DNA of 64,000 nt from contig DATBLQ010000076.1 in NCBI GenBank assembly GCA_036555325.1, positions 1 to 64,000 of the forward strand, given 5' to 3'. The notes beneath the pieces were generated by a model, which saw only the letters and a program-made list of their open reading frames with translations, did no database searches and was not told the DNA's origin. This stretch comes from DATBLQ01 sp036555325 (GTDB lineage Bacteria; Pseudomonadota; Alphaproteobacteria; Rhizobiales; Aestuariivirgaceae). Every line of letters begins with the position of its first letter. Positions within the stretch are counted from its first letter, which is position 1. The translations under genes were made by a program, and so were the position numbers. Shown one piece after another: positions 1 through 7,428 of this stretch.

Positions 1-1212
1 CTCCTGCCCGTCGTCCGTCACGACGTGATAGAGATAACTCGCTTTGGTAAAGCTCAGCGCATCCGGAATCCGGTTGCTGTTACTAGAGTCCTGCGCGCCA
101 ACATCCTGCGTGTGCCGGCCATAAAACAATGTCGTGCGCAGACCGTTCAGGCCTTCGATTGCCGACAAATACCAGCTCGTCGGGAATTGTTCTTGATTGA
201 GGGTGTTTGCGGAAATGCCGGTCCACGCTCCCCAGCGCACGTCGAGCTCAACCGGCCCGAATTCGCAGTGGTCGCCGGTCTTGGAATAGGGAGGAGCCTG
301 AAGCAATTGGTCGGCGCAAAATGCACCGGCGAAATCTTGCGAGCTGTTTTCTATCTCACCCTCGCCCGTTCGATAAGCCCATCCGTAATAATTCTTGATG
401 CCGGAGGAATCTGTCACCACCCAATAGGAATTTTTCGCGGCGGACGAACCGCCGAGATCGTAGTGATATTCGATGCGGAAGAAGTTTTCGTCGTTCGTTG
501 AGTAATATTTGATTTTGTTCGCACTGTCCTCGCCAGTGAGTTCGAGCCGGTAAGCTGCCCCTCCTGTCATCAGCATATAGCTGTCATCCCAGGCAACACC
601 GGTGGGGCTTGCCAATCTCGCAATACGTAAATGCGCCGCCGGAAGGCTGAAACCCAAGCCGACTTCGCTCGGCACCTGCTCATAGTTCCAGTTGATCGCG
701 GTTTCGTAGACCTGCGTGCTCGTATAGGGTGCAGCGAGCGAAAAGGCCGGCGTCGTATTGCCACCGACGGAGGCGATGGGCACATCGAATGTGAGCTTGC
801 CAGTCGCCGGATCGACAACACCGAGATCTTTCGCACCTGCTGGCGCGAAATCAGATGTTGTAGCCTGCGCACTGCCGGGGTGTGGTCGAGTCGGACGTCC
901 GGCCGAGGATTGTCCCACGCCCTGGTTCTGCACGAGGTTCTGCAGAGCTTTGTTGAGATCTACGGCGTTGTCAGCGCCGTGACCCAACGGAGTGCCGTAC
1001 TCAACTGAAGGCTTGGACCCGTCCGATACTTTCTTAGCCTCACCAGTCGCGATTGGCGCACCTGGCTGCACGGGTTGAGCTCGCAATTGATAGAGAGGAA
1101 CGAAGAAAGCGGCGTTCAAACCTGCTGCATACGCAATGATCACAGTCACCCGCAGCAACAATCGGCCAAGCAAGCGGCAACAAGACCGTCGACTCGGTAC
1201 GGCGAAAACCAT
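1..1212 (-). CDS. Rhs/YD-repeat-type secreted protein, N-terminal part (partial)
   Basis: An open frame of 404 codons runs from an ATG at 1212 to the left edge without a stop, so the C-terminal part is missing. The start is supported by GGAGG five bases upstream; an in-frame ATG at 1224 is the alternative. Residues about 13-45 are basic and then hydrophobic, fitting an export signal. Residues about 125-400 contain the pattern seen before the repeats of Rhs/SpvB/wall-associated proteins: VGLGFSLP, a Tyr-rich strand region and WVVTDSSGIKNYYG. Such proteins are large secreted shells that often carry a variable C-terminal toxin, but that end is not in the window. The family assignment is by motif only. 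Confidence 0.7.
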   Translation of the reverse strand, partial: MVFAVPSRRSCCRLLGRLLLRVTVIIAYAAGLNAAFFVPLYQLRAQPVQPGAPIATGEAKKVSDGSKPSVEYGTPLGHGADNAVDLNKALQNLVQNQGVGQSSAGRPTRPHPGSAQATTSDFAPAGAKDLGVVDPATGKLTFDVPIASVGGNTTPAFSLAAPYTSTQVYETAINWNYEQVPSEVGLGFSLPAAHLRIARLASPTGVAWDDSYMLMTGGAAYRLELTGEDSANKIKYYSTNDENFFRIEYHYDLGGSSAAKNSYWVVTDSSGIKNYYGWAYRTGEGEIENSSQDFAGAFCADQLLQAPPYSKTGDHCEFGPVELDVRWGAWTGISANTLNQEQFPTSWYLSAIEGLNGLRTTLFYGRHTQDVGAQDSSNSNRIPDALSFTKASYLYHVVTDDGQE

Positions 1213-1283
1213 TTGGGCCTCCATCGGGTGCACGCTTTGGACGTGCTACCGACTACATGCCCTCTATAATAGAAAACGTCAAC

Positions 1284-1297
1284 TACTACGTGTAGTA
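1284..1297. promoter_or_regulatory. 14-bp inverted repeat upstream of the Rhs-like gene
   Basis: TACTAC-GT-GTAGTA is a perfect inverted repeat with 6-bp arms, lying 72 bases upstream of the Rhs-like start. On the minus strand TTGACG follows just downstream and could be a -35 element, but no good -10 was found at 17 bp. It could be an operator; nothing identifies the protein that would bind. Confidence 0.3.
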
Positions 1298-1410
1298 TTT
1301 CTTTTGATATAAGTTAAGGTTTTGTTTAGGACGTCAGAGGGAGTTGAGCCAAACCTTTGTGATAGGCCCCTTGGGGGATACGGAGCTGCTTCGTAGCGCA
1401 AAAACCTTCG

Positions 1411-2184
1411 CTACCGATGCGCAGGCTTGCGGCCTTTCACGTGACACGGGATGAGCTGACCGGAATCCAATGCCGCCTGACGTCCGCGCGCACTTGCCAG
1501 GCGAGCATTGGCCATTTCCTCCCCCACAAGGGAAGCCAATAGCTTTTTCGCCGGGCCAGCGAGGTACTCGATTTCCTTTCGGTTGGATGCTTGCAGAAGC
1601 GCTCCGCGATTCGCGATTGATATTTCTACGAAACCCGCCCTACGCAGCGCCGCATCCGCTTCGGCCAGCGTCGTAAACGTGAATTTCAAAGGAGTGGCCG
1701 AAAGCCATTTTTGAACGGCAGGGCTGTTCGCGGCTTCCTCTGCCCACAGCCAATCTGCAGCCACAAACGTGCCGGCGTCTTTCAGCACTCGTATCACCTC
1801 AAGGAAAAGCGACTGCTTATCGGGAATGTGAACCATCGAATCCTTTGAAAACACGATGTCGAAACTCGAATCCGGAAACGGCAGAGGTCCAGGTTCCACT
1901 AGGTCGAACCTGATTCGGTTTTGTAACCCCTTCGATGCAATGTATTCCTGCGCAGCCATAATGAGCTGAGGTTCGACGTCGATGCCAACTATCTCGGCTG
2001 CATCGTGTTTGGTGGCCAAATGCAAATCCACCCCGCCCAAACCCGAGCCGATGTCGAGGATTCGCGAGCCTGCAATGCTGAGACCTGCAACCAACTCGTC
2101 GATCTCTTCCGGCCCGCCAGGCGACAGAAATCCTTTGCCCCACATGAACTGCAGGGCATCCGTAAAACCTTGCTCGTATTGCAT
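1411..2184 (-). CDS. SAM-dependent methyltransferase, phosphoethanolamine-methyltransferase-like
   Basis: A 257-residue class I methyltransferase. The SAM-binding motif I is ILDIGSGLGG (about residues 42-51), followed by the acidic end of strand 2 in VGIDVEP and by the post-I motif FDIVFSKDSMVHIPDK, which resembles phosphoethanolamine and sarcosine-type N-methyltransferases. The usual Rossmann core fills residues 35-150, and a C-terminal region probably contacts substrate. The start has AAGGG upstream at proper spacing. It stands alone between the Rhs-like gene and a divergent lipoprotein gene, so context does not reveal the substrate. A role in phospholipid or osmolyte methylation is only a guess. 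Confidence 0.75.
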   Translation of the reverse strand: MQYEQGFTDALQFMWGKGFLSPGGPEEIDELVAGLSIAGSRILDIGSGLGGVDLHLATKHDAAEIVGIDVEPQLIMAAQEYIASKGLQNRIRFDLVEPGPLPFPDSSFDIVFSKDSMVHIPDKQSLFLEVIRVLKDAGTFVAADWLWAEEAANSPAVQKWLSATPLKFTFTTLAEADAALRRAGFVEISIANRGALLQASNRKEIEYLAGPAKKLLASLVGEEMANARLASARGRQAALDSGQLIPCHVKGRKPAHR

Positions 2185-2261
2185 GTACGCCCTTCAAATC
2201 CCTGGATTGATCGATTTGCTATGGTCTTTCTAAGGCCACAGTTTCGACGTTGGCTAGAGGG

Positions 2262-2579
2262 ATGCGTTGGCCGGCCAATAGCTTTGGTCCTCTTCTCCTG
2301 CTCGTTTCCGGTTGCACAGCTGCCCCCAGTCTTGAGATGGCCCCGCAGGCTGTCCCTCAACAGGCGACCCTCAGCCCCGAGAACGCAGAAGCATGCCTGA
2401 TCTCAACGACAGGAGCGGATCGCAACGGCCTCCGGCTGCCCAAGGAATCCGTACGCGCAATACGGGCGGACCTCAGGGCGCGGCGCGTGAACTGCGAACT
2501 TCAAGGTAACCCGTCCACTGCTACGGCGGTAGCACGCCAGCCCCACCCTTCCGATCGCAATCTTTCATTCCAGGAATAG
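2262..2579 (+). CDS. Small putative lipoprotein, function unknown
   Basis: A predicted 105-residue protein opening with a hydrophobic stretch that ends in LVSGC, a lipobox, so the mature protein would be lipid-anchored from that cysteine. The rest is Ala/Arg-rich and contains two further cysteines. I recognise no domain. An in-frame TTG at 2250 is an alternative start; neither has a convincing ribosome site, so expression is uncertain. It precedes the L,D-transpeptidase gene by about 80 bases on the same strand, and the two could be cotranscribed. Confidence 0.5.
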   Translation: MRWPANSFGPLLLLVSGCTAAPSLEMAPQAVPQQATLSPENAEACLISTTGADRNGLRLPKESVRAIRADLRARRVNCELQGNPSTATAVARQPHPSDRNLSFQE

Positions 2580-2657
2580 GTCCCATTGCCACAATCTTGC
2601 TTGATCGGCTGAGTAAGCTGGCTTGTTAGCGGGTTTGCAGTCAATCGAGCTTGTGAA

Positions 2658-3410
2658 ATGAGAAGGCGCGCGTTCCTTGCGCTTGTATTTGCGGGAACCG
2701 TTCTCGCGAGGGTAGACCGAGCGTCGGCAACGAATGAATTCTTCGTGCCGGACACCCCGGAGTCGGAGCCGGATGAGCAGTACCCCATTTCCGAGGATGA
2801 CTATCTTCTGGTCAAGCCGCAGTATCGACCACAGATCGTTCCCTACCCGACAGAGGAGCGGCCTGGCACGATTGTGATAGATACCAGGCGCCGCTTTCTC
2901 TACCTCGTGCTCGGTGGGGGCCGCGCAAAAAGATATGGCGTCGGGGTCGGTCGCCGAGGTTTTCAGTGGTCTGGCGTTGCAACAGTGGGACGAAAGGCCA
3001 AATGGCCCACCTGGATCCCACCCCAGGAAATGATGGAGCGCGACCGTGAAGCGGCCAAATGGCCAGACGGAATGCCTGGCGGCCCCGGCAATCCCCTCGG
3101 CTCGCGAGCGCTTTACTTGTATCAGGACGGAGTCGACACGCTTTATCGCATTCACGGGACGAGGGAACCAAAAACCATCGGGCGTGCAGTGTCGTCGGGA
3201 TGCGTTCGCATGCTCAATGTTGATGCGGCTGATCTTTTTGAGCGAGCTCCGATTGGAACAAAAGTCGTAGTGATTGGGCCCGTTCGCCCTGTTCCGTTTT
3301 TCCGGAACGGGATGACCAAAGCTTTCCAGTCAACATTCGGACAGCGTCCGTCGGATGGTTGGAAACGGCTGCAGCGCGACCTGCGAAAGCTCTTTCCCAA
3401 ATGGGATTAG
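2658..3410 (+). CDS. L,D-transpeptidase (YkuD/ErfK family)
   Basis: A 250-residue exported protein. Residues 1-24 form a signal peptide (MRRR followed by a hydrophobic run ending near ASA). The YkuD domain spans about 70-200 and ends in the catalytic signature HGT (His166-Gly167) and SSGCVRM with nucleophile Cys182. The family cross-links peptidoglycan 3-3 or attaches outer-membrane proteins to it in the periplasm. The region between strands contains WPTWIPPQEM and GGPGNPLGSRALY, shared with the second copy at 29.1-29.8 kb and typical of the rhizobial branch. The C-terminal tail after 210 is basic. No bound partner is encoded nearby. Confidence 0.92.
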   Translation: MRRRAFLALVFAGTVLARVDRASATNEFFVPDTPESEPDEQYPISEDDYLLVKPQYRPQIVPYPTEERPGTIVIDTRRRFLYLVLGGGRAKRYGVGVGRRGFQWSGVATVGRKAKWPTWIPPQEMMERDREAAKWPDGMPGGPGNPLGSRALYLYQDGVDTLYRIHGTREPKTIGRAVSSGCVRMLNVDAADLFERAPIGTKVVVIGPVRPVPFFRNGMTKAFQSTFGQRPSDGWKRLQRDLRKLFPKWD

Positions 3411-3584
3411 GAGGGAACGGCTCGAGCCCACGTTCGTCGAGTTCATTTCTCTTGAGACACATGTCGGCGTCGACTTACCGTTTGTAGCTCAAAACACGCG
3501 GTGGCTTTGATTCGGATTCGCCTTCATTGAATGAACAGGTTATAAGTTTCTCGGACGGTCTCTTGTTGACCATGAGCACGCGGT

Positions 3585-3998
3585 ATGCAGACATCCCAAC
3601 CGTCAATTTTTCTCCTGGAAGATGACCCGATTGTCCTGCTCGAAATGCGCAAGGACTTGGAAGAGCTTGGCTGGCGGGTCGAGCATGTAGCCAAGAACAT
3701 CAATGAGGCCAAGAAACTTGCGCGTTCGGTCGATGTGAACCTCGCGATCCTCGATATCAATATTGAAGGTGAGCCAAGTTACTCGGTGGCGAAAATATTC
3801 AAGCGGCGCGGCATTCCGCTGATTTTCATAACGGGCTACATTGGAGAGCGCATCAGAACCAACTATCCGGAGGCCTCGATACTTTCGAAACCATATTCCT
3901 TTGTCGATTTACAACACACGGTGCGCCATGCATTGCTCACCGCATCCGCGGTTTTGCCGATCGGTGAGTCTGAAGGGTCCGCGCCCAAACAGCAATAG
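3585..3998 (+). CDS. Single-domain response regulator
   Basis: A 137-residue protein made only of a CheY-like receiver domain plus a short tail. Visible receiver residues are the acidic pair Asp13-Asp14, phospho-acceptor Asp57 in AILDINI, Thr83 in FITGY and Lys102 in SKPYS. There is no output domain, so it would act by phosphotransfer or protein contact, as DivK- or CpdR-like regulators do. No histidine kinase gene is adjacent. The 174 bases before it hold nothing else I can name. The ribosome site is weak. Confidence 0.85.
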   Translation: MQTSQPSIFLLEDDPIVLLEMRKDLEELGWRVEHVAKNINEAKKLARSVDVNLAILDINIEGEPSYSVAKIFKRRGIPLIFITGYIGERIRTNYPEASILSKPYSFVDLQHTVRHALLTASAVLPIGESEGSAPKQQ

Positions 3999-4030
3999 TC
4001 TGGGCAATAGAGCGAAGAGCCCTCAACAAT

Positions 4031-4225
4031 CTAGCGCGGTGGCGGGTAACACTCATTGCAACTGCCACCCTCCTCTTCCTCCTCATCAGGCTCTTCGGGC
4101 GGAGCCTGATTGAAGCTCTGAGTGACAAGGGTGACTTGGCGTTCGCGGATCTCGGCGGCTGCGGTGCCCGATAAGACCGAGAGACTGCCAAACAAGGCCA
4201 GCAACACGGCAACACATATCCGCAT
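4031..4225 (-). CDS. Small secreted acidic peptide with CxxC, unknown
   Basis: A 64-residue protein with a clear signal peptide (MRIC, a hydrophobic core, then SGTAAA) and a mature part of about 40 residues. The mature part includes five consecutive glutamates and ends in GGSCNECYPPP, where CNEC could bind a metal or form a disulfide. A strong ribosome site (TTAGGAG, eight bases before ATG) supports that it is real. No known domain was recognised. It lies convergent to the response regulator gene. Confidence 0.6.
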   Translation of the reverse strand: MRICVAVLLALFGSLSVLSGTAAAEIRERQVTLVTQSFNQAPPEEPDEEEEEGGSCNECYPPPR

Positions 4226-4316
4226 GATGATACTCCTAACGGAGACAGAACTTCATCATGCTCCAGCCCTGGCATCAACAACCACGTTGACGAGCAGTGA
4301 ACCAGCGATCAACCCC

Positions 4317-4520
4317 ATGGCGCAATTTTTCGGAAAAAAAGTAGCGCGAAAATTCGCCATCGTTCGGGTTAAGGAAACGGAAAAGGACGCTCAGGTACGC
4401 TTGGTTAAAACCCATAAGAAGCCCAACACCGGCACCCTTCCCGACGAGGTCATGCTTGCCCGAACGGCAAGATATAATGAAGAACTGGTCAGCGCCGGGA
4501 TCATGTTCGTGAGCAGATGG
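4317..4520 (+). pseudogene. Decayed YCII-domain gene fragment
   Basis: The frame from an ATG at 4317 encodes a stretch resembling the N-terminal half of YCII (YciI/DGPF) proteins: KFAIVRVKETEKDA, then LPDEVMLARTARYNEELVSA followed by GIMF. Intact members are about 110-140 residues and go on to a GEGLHPSS-type loop and a DGPF strand; here similarity stops after GIMF and the frame continues into sequence antisense to the PilZ gene. There is no good ribosome site. I read it as a truncated remnant. The open frame itself continues upstream to 4122 and downstream to 4733, but those parts look non-coding. Confidence 0.6.
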
Positions 4521-4535
4521 TCCGCCGGGGGCGCC

Positions 4536-4856
4536 CTAAATGCGTGCACGCGAGGGCAAACCCTTATTAAGCCCGATGCAGTGCTTCCACCAAGAGCTAT
4601 CGCGCGCAGCAGGGAAGTCTATGCCGAGAGCATCGCCGTTGCGCCAAACGATCGTGCAGAAGTGCATGCAGGTGTCGCCGTCGATTCTGAGCCAGAAATT
4701 TCGCGGAAGTATCCAACCGCGATCAATGTATAGTTTTGCACCCGCCGGAGAGATTTCCCGAACAATGCAAGGTGCAGGCGAAACTTGACCGGGTGCTACA
4801 ATATGCGCTGCCATATGGGCTGACAGCCGCGGCTGGTATTGTCTATTTTCGAGCAT
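4536..4856 (-). CDS. PilZ domain protein
   Basis: A 106-residue protein that is essentially one PilZ domain, the c-di-GMP-binding fold. The N-terminal arginine motif appears as RQYQPR (residues 5-10) and the second motif as EISPAG (34-39), with Glu where Asp or Asn is usual, followed by the expected barrel strands and VWRNGDALGIDF. The Glu substitution may weaken c-di-GMP binding. No cyclase or phosphodiesterase of the GGDEF/EAL type is in the window. The 3-prime end abuts the YCII remnant and the 5-prime side faces the repeat array. Confidence 0.7.
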   Translation of the reverse strand: MLENRQYQPRLSAHMAAHIVAPGQVSPAPCIVREISPAGAKLYIDRGWILPRNFWLRIDGDTCMHFCTIVWRNGDALGIDFPAARDSSWWKHCIGLNKGLPSRARI

Positions 4857-4995
4857 TGTTGTCTCGATCTTGACTAAAATTACGATATTAAATGCATTCT
4901 AAAATCGCCTTACTCAATTCCATAAAATCTTATGGACCCCCGTTGAGCCGCCGATAGGTTGCCGCCTTAACCGGCCCCATGACAGAGGCCCAATG

Positions 4996-5930
4996 CCGAA
5001 GCGGGTATTAGGATTTCCGAGGTCGATGCCAAGATGAGTGTCAATCAAACCAGAGCGACTGAGAACGAAAGGAGAGATGAGCGTCAATCTTTTCCACCGG
5101 AGGAGGTCCGATGCCGGAGCGCCCATTAAGATTACTCGACCGGCACGGAGCCCCTGGCGAGATGAGCGTTAATCTTGCCCGACTGGCAGAGGCGCGGTGT
5201 TGGGTCGCGCATTAATCTTACTCGACCAGCAAAAGCCCGACGGCGAGATGAGCGTTAATCGTGTTCGATCGCAGACATGCGAGGCCAGGGAGCTCGTTAA
5301 GGTTAGTTGACCGTCACGGAGCCCCTACGAGATGGGCGTTAATCCTACTTGCCCGGCAGAGCCGATGCCGAAACGCGTATTAAGATTCGCCCGGACCGCG
5401 GGCCGATGCCAAGATGAGTGTTAATCTTAACTCAACCGGGAGAAACGGGTGGATAGATGAGCGTTAATCCTCTTGACCGACACGGAGACACCAGCGAGAT
5501 GGGCGTTAATCTTACTTGCCCGGCAGAGGCACGATTTTGGGTTGCGCATTAATCTTACTCGAGCGGCAAAAGCCCCCTGGCCAGATGGGCGTTAATCTTA
5601 CTTGCCGGCAGAGAGGCGATGCCGAGGCGCGTATTAAGATTCGTCCGAGCCGCAGGCCGATGCCAAGATGAGTGTTAATCTTAACTCAACCGGGAGAGAA
5701 CCGCTGGAGAGATGAGCGTTAATCATCTCGACCGGCCCAGAGCCCCCTGGCGAAGGGCGTTAATTTTACCCGACTCGCACGGAGACCCGGCGAGGAGAGC
5801 ATTAATCTTACTTGCCCGGTAGAGAGCCGATGGCCGAAGTGCGCATTAAGCTTACTCGACCCACACGGGCCCGTTGGCGAGATGGACGTTAACCTTATCA
5901 ACCACCAGAGGCGATCCGAAACCGGTTAAC
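4996..5930. repeat. Phased tandem repeat, about 42-43 bp unit with TTAA core
   Basis: This non-coding stretch holds about 22 degenerate copies of a unit whose core is GCG(T/C)(A)TTAATC or GCGTATTAAG. The TTAA cores (or TCAA/TTAG variants) start at 5008, 5041, 5084, 5126, 5169, 5212, 5255, 5297, 5339, 5380, 5421, 5464, 5506, 5549, 5592, 5634, 5675, 5719, 5760, 5802, 5846, 5889 and 5926. From 5041 to 5889 the steps are 41-44 bp, close to four helical turns. Between cores lie GC-rich pieces such as ACTCGACCGGCA and GAGCCCCTGGCGA. A unit of 42-43 bp is not a multiple of three with conserved frame, and the units are not identical repeats with unique spacers, so it is neither coding nor CRISPR. Function unknown. 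Confidence 0.9.
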
Positions 5931-6408
5931 CCCGTACATCCGGAAGGGCGCTCTGGCCCGGAGAAACGGGAGCGATATCTTCATAAAGATTTGGAGCGAT
6001 CAAATCTATGGGTCCGGACTCTTCACCATGTGTCGGATCGTTCATTTGACTCTCGGATGTGGTTGAACTCGGCATGCTCATTGTCTCAGGTTGCGAACCT
6101 TGCGAAGGTTCCCCAACGTTAAATTGCCGAGTAAGGGGCGGCTGCCGCCAAGAGCTATCGGATTTTGGAACGATATCGATTAGGAGGTCGGACTTCTCCT
6201 TCGCCTGCGGAGGAAGGTCTAAACGGTCATTTCGAGCGCTGAACGGGGGACTGGTGTGTTTTTCCGGCAATTCAACGTTACGCTTGCCACTACCGAAGAG
6301 TAAGATCGCCGAGGCCAGCAAAACGAAAGTTGCGCCGGCTACAGCACCGGCCCAACCAGCCATTTTCAGTGGGGACAGTCCACGAACCCTCTCGATCAGA
6401 CCTCGCAT
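5926..6408 (-). CDS. Single-pass membrane protein, function unknown
   Basis: A 160-residue protein with a short basic N-terminus, one strong membrane span at about residues 19-40 (AGAVAGATFVLLASAILLF) and a long Pro/Ser-rich, acidic tail that should be periplasmic and disordered. No domain was recognised. The gene ends at the edge of the tandem repeat, and its last codons overlap the outermost TTAA unit. It is divergent from the exported protein at 6.6 kb. The ribosome site is poor, so the existence of the protein is likely but not certain. Confidence 0.5.
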   Translation of the reverse strand: MRGLIERVRGLSPLKMAGWAGAVAGATFVLLASAILLFGSGKRNVELPEKHTSPPFSARNDRLDLPPQAKEKSDLLIDIVPKSDSSWRQPPLTRQFNVGEPSQGSQPETMSMPSSTTSESQMNDPTHGEESGPIDLIAPNLYEDIAPVSPGQSALPDVRG

Positions 6409-6598
6409 GACTGACTTTAAGAATTATGACGACGATTCGATAAAGCATGGAGCTACATCATTTCCCCAGTGTGACCTTGCCGACACACCGGCCCCAATGC
6501 GATGGGAAGCTAACAAAACTAATTTGCGGGCCGGTGGGCGGAACTTTCAAACAGATTGTGGCGTTGAGACCTGGCCTAACATTTGCTCTTAAGGGTTA

Positions 6599-7099
6599 AT
6601 GAACACACGCATCATCCTCGCCGCTACCGCCGTTGGCGTCATTGCAAGTTGCGCGGTTTTGCCGAAGCAATCTATGGCGGCGACACGGGACAAGGTTCTC
6701 TGGGACAAGAAAGCCAATTTCAATGTGTCCCAGTTTCACGTGCAGAAGCACAAGACAGAGCCCCCGCCCAACAAAGTTGAGGATCTACAGAGCCCGGCAA
6801 TCCTCGGTCCTCCCAAAATCATAGATACGTTTCAGCTCGAGGGGGACACCACATTAACTACGGCGACAACGGCTCCAGTGGCAATATCGGTTCCGCGGCC
6901 AACGCGTTGCGACTGGGCGAAATCAATTGTGGCCGCCTATGCGTTTGAGAACGTGATTCCGAAGACCTGCAATTTAGGTGTCCTTAGGTTTGAAGCCACC
7001 CGGCAGGGCAGGAAATTTTCTATTCAGGTCAGCGCCGTCAATGGCGATTTAATCAAAGTTGAAAGGATCGACACAAATGAGGAAGCTGGCGGATTTTGA
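6599..7099 (+). CDS. Exported protein with PepSY-like C-terminus, unknown
   Basis: A 166-residue protein with a signal peptide in residues 1-27 (MNTR, hydrophobic core, SMAA). The middle is Pro/Thr-rich. The C-terminal 60 residues (from about CDWAKSIVAAYAFENVIPKTC) read as helix-strand-strand with FEATRQGRKFSIQVSAVNGDLIKVERI, which looks like a small PepSY-type fold; the two cysteines around the helix could pair. Function is not known. It stands alone between the membrane protein gene and the convergent DUF3096 gene. Confidence 0.6.
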   Translation: MNTRIILAATAVGVIASCAVLPKQSMAATRDKVLWDKKANFNVSQFHVQKHKTEPPPNKVEDLQSPAILGPPKIIDTFQLEGDTTLTTATTAPVAISVPRPTRCDWAKSIVAAYAFENVIPKTCNLGVLRFEATRQGRKFSIQVSAVNGDLIKVERIDTNEEAGGF

Positions 7100-7157
7100 A
7101 GTCGGTCAGCTTTTTTCTATTGCTTCTCTAGTCGACGAAGTACCGCAATGTGCGTTG

Positions 7158-7301
7158 TTACCGAAGCACGCCAAGACCAAGAAGGCCGACGACAATCAGG
7201 TAAATTGCCACGATGTAGTTCAACAGCCTTGGGATGAAAAGAATCAAAATACCGGCCAATAGGGCGAGTGCCGGTTGAATGTGTGCCACATCAATTACCA
7301 T
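7158..7301 (-). CDS. DUF3096 small membrane protein
   Basis: A 47-residue, almost wholly hydrophobic protein: an N-terminal amphipathic stretch, then LALLAGILILFIPRLLNYIV and AIYLIVVGLLGLG. The arrangement of two short membrane spans around IPRLLNYIVAIYLI is the hallmark I know of DUF3096 proteins, widespread in proteobacteria and of unknown function. The start is backed by GGAGG nine bases upstream. It is too short to be picked up by ordinary length cut-offs. It is convergent with the exported protein gene before it. Confidence 0.8.
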   Translation of the reverse strand: MVIDVAHIQPALALLAGILILFIPRLLNYIVAIYLIVVGLLGLGVLR

Positions 7302-7428
7302 CGAATGTTTCCTCCACAATGCGAAGCGAGCTTGATAGCCTGCGTCAAGGCCTCCTCAGATAATACTGTGGCTAACACGGATCCGCTTCCATACTCAAGC
7401 GCGTGGCGCTGGGGAACTACCCGCAGCG

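Noticed and set aside
4122..4733. A 203-codon frame taken as a complete gene
   Set aside because: Only 4317-4520 shows family similarity; the rest is antisense to the small secreted peptide and PilZ genes and lacks a ribosome site.
4996..5930. The tandem repeat might be a CRISPR array
   Set aside because: Units are degenerate along their whole length, with no identical repeats separated by unique spacers, and no cas gene is present.
4996..5930. The tandem repeat might be a coding repeat
   Set aside because: Spacing varies between 41 and 44 bp, so the frame is not kept, and no long frame crosses the region.
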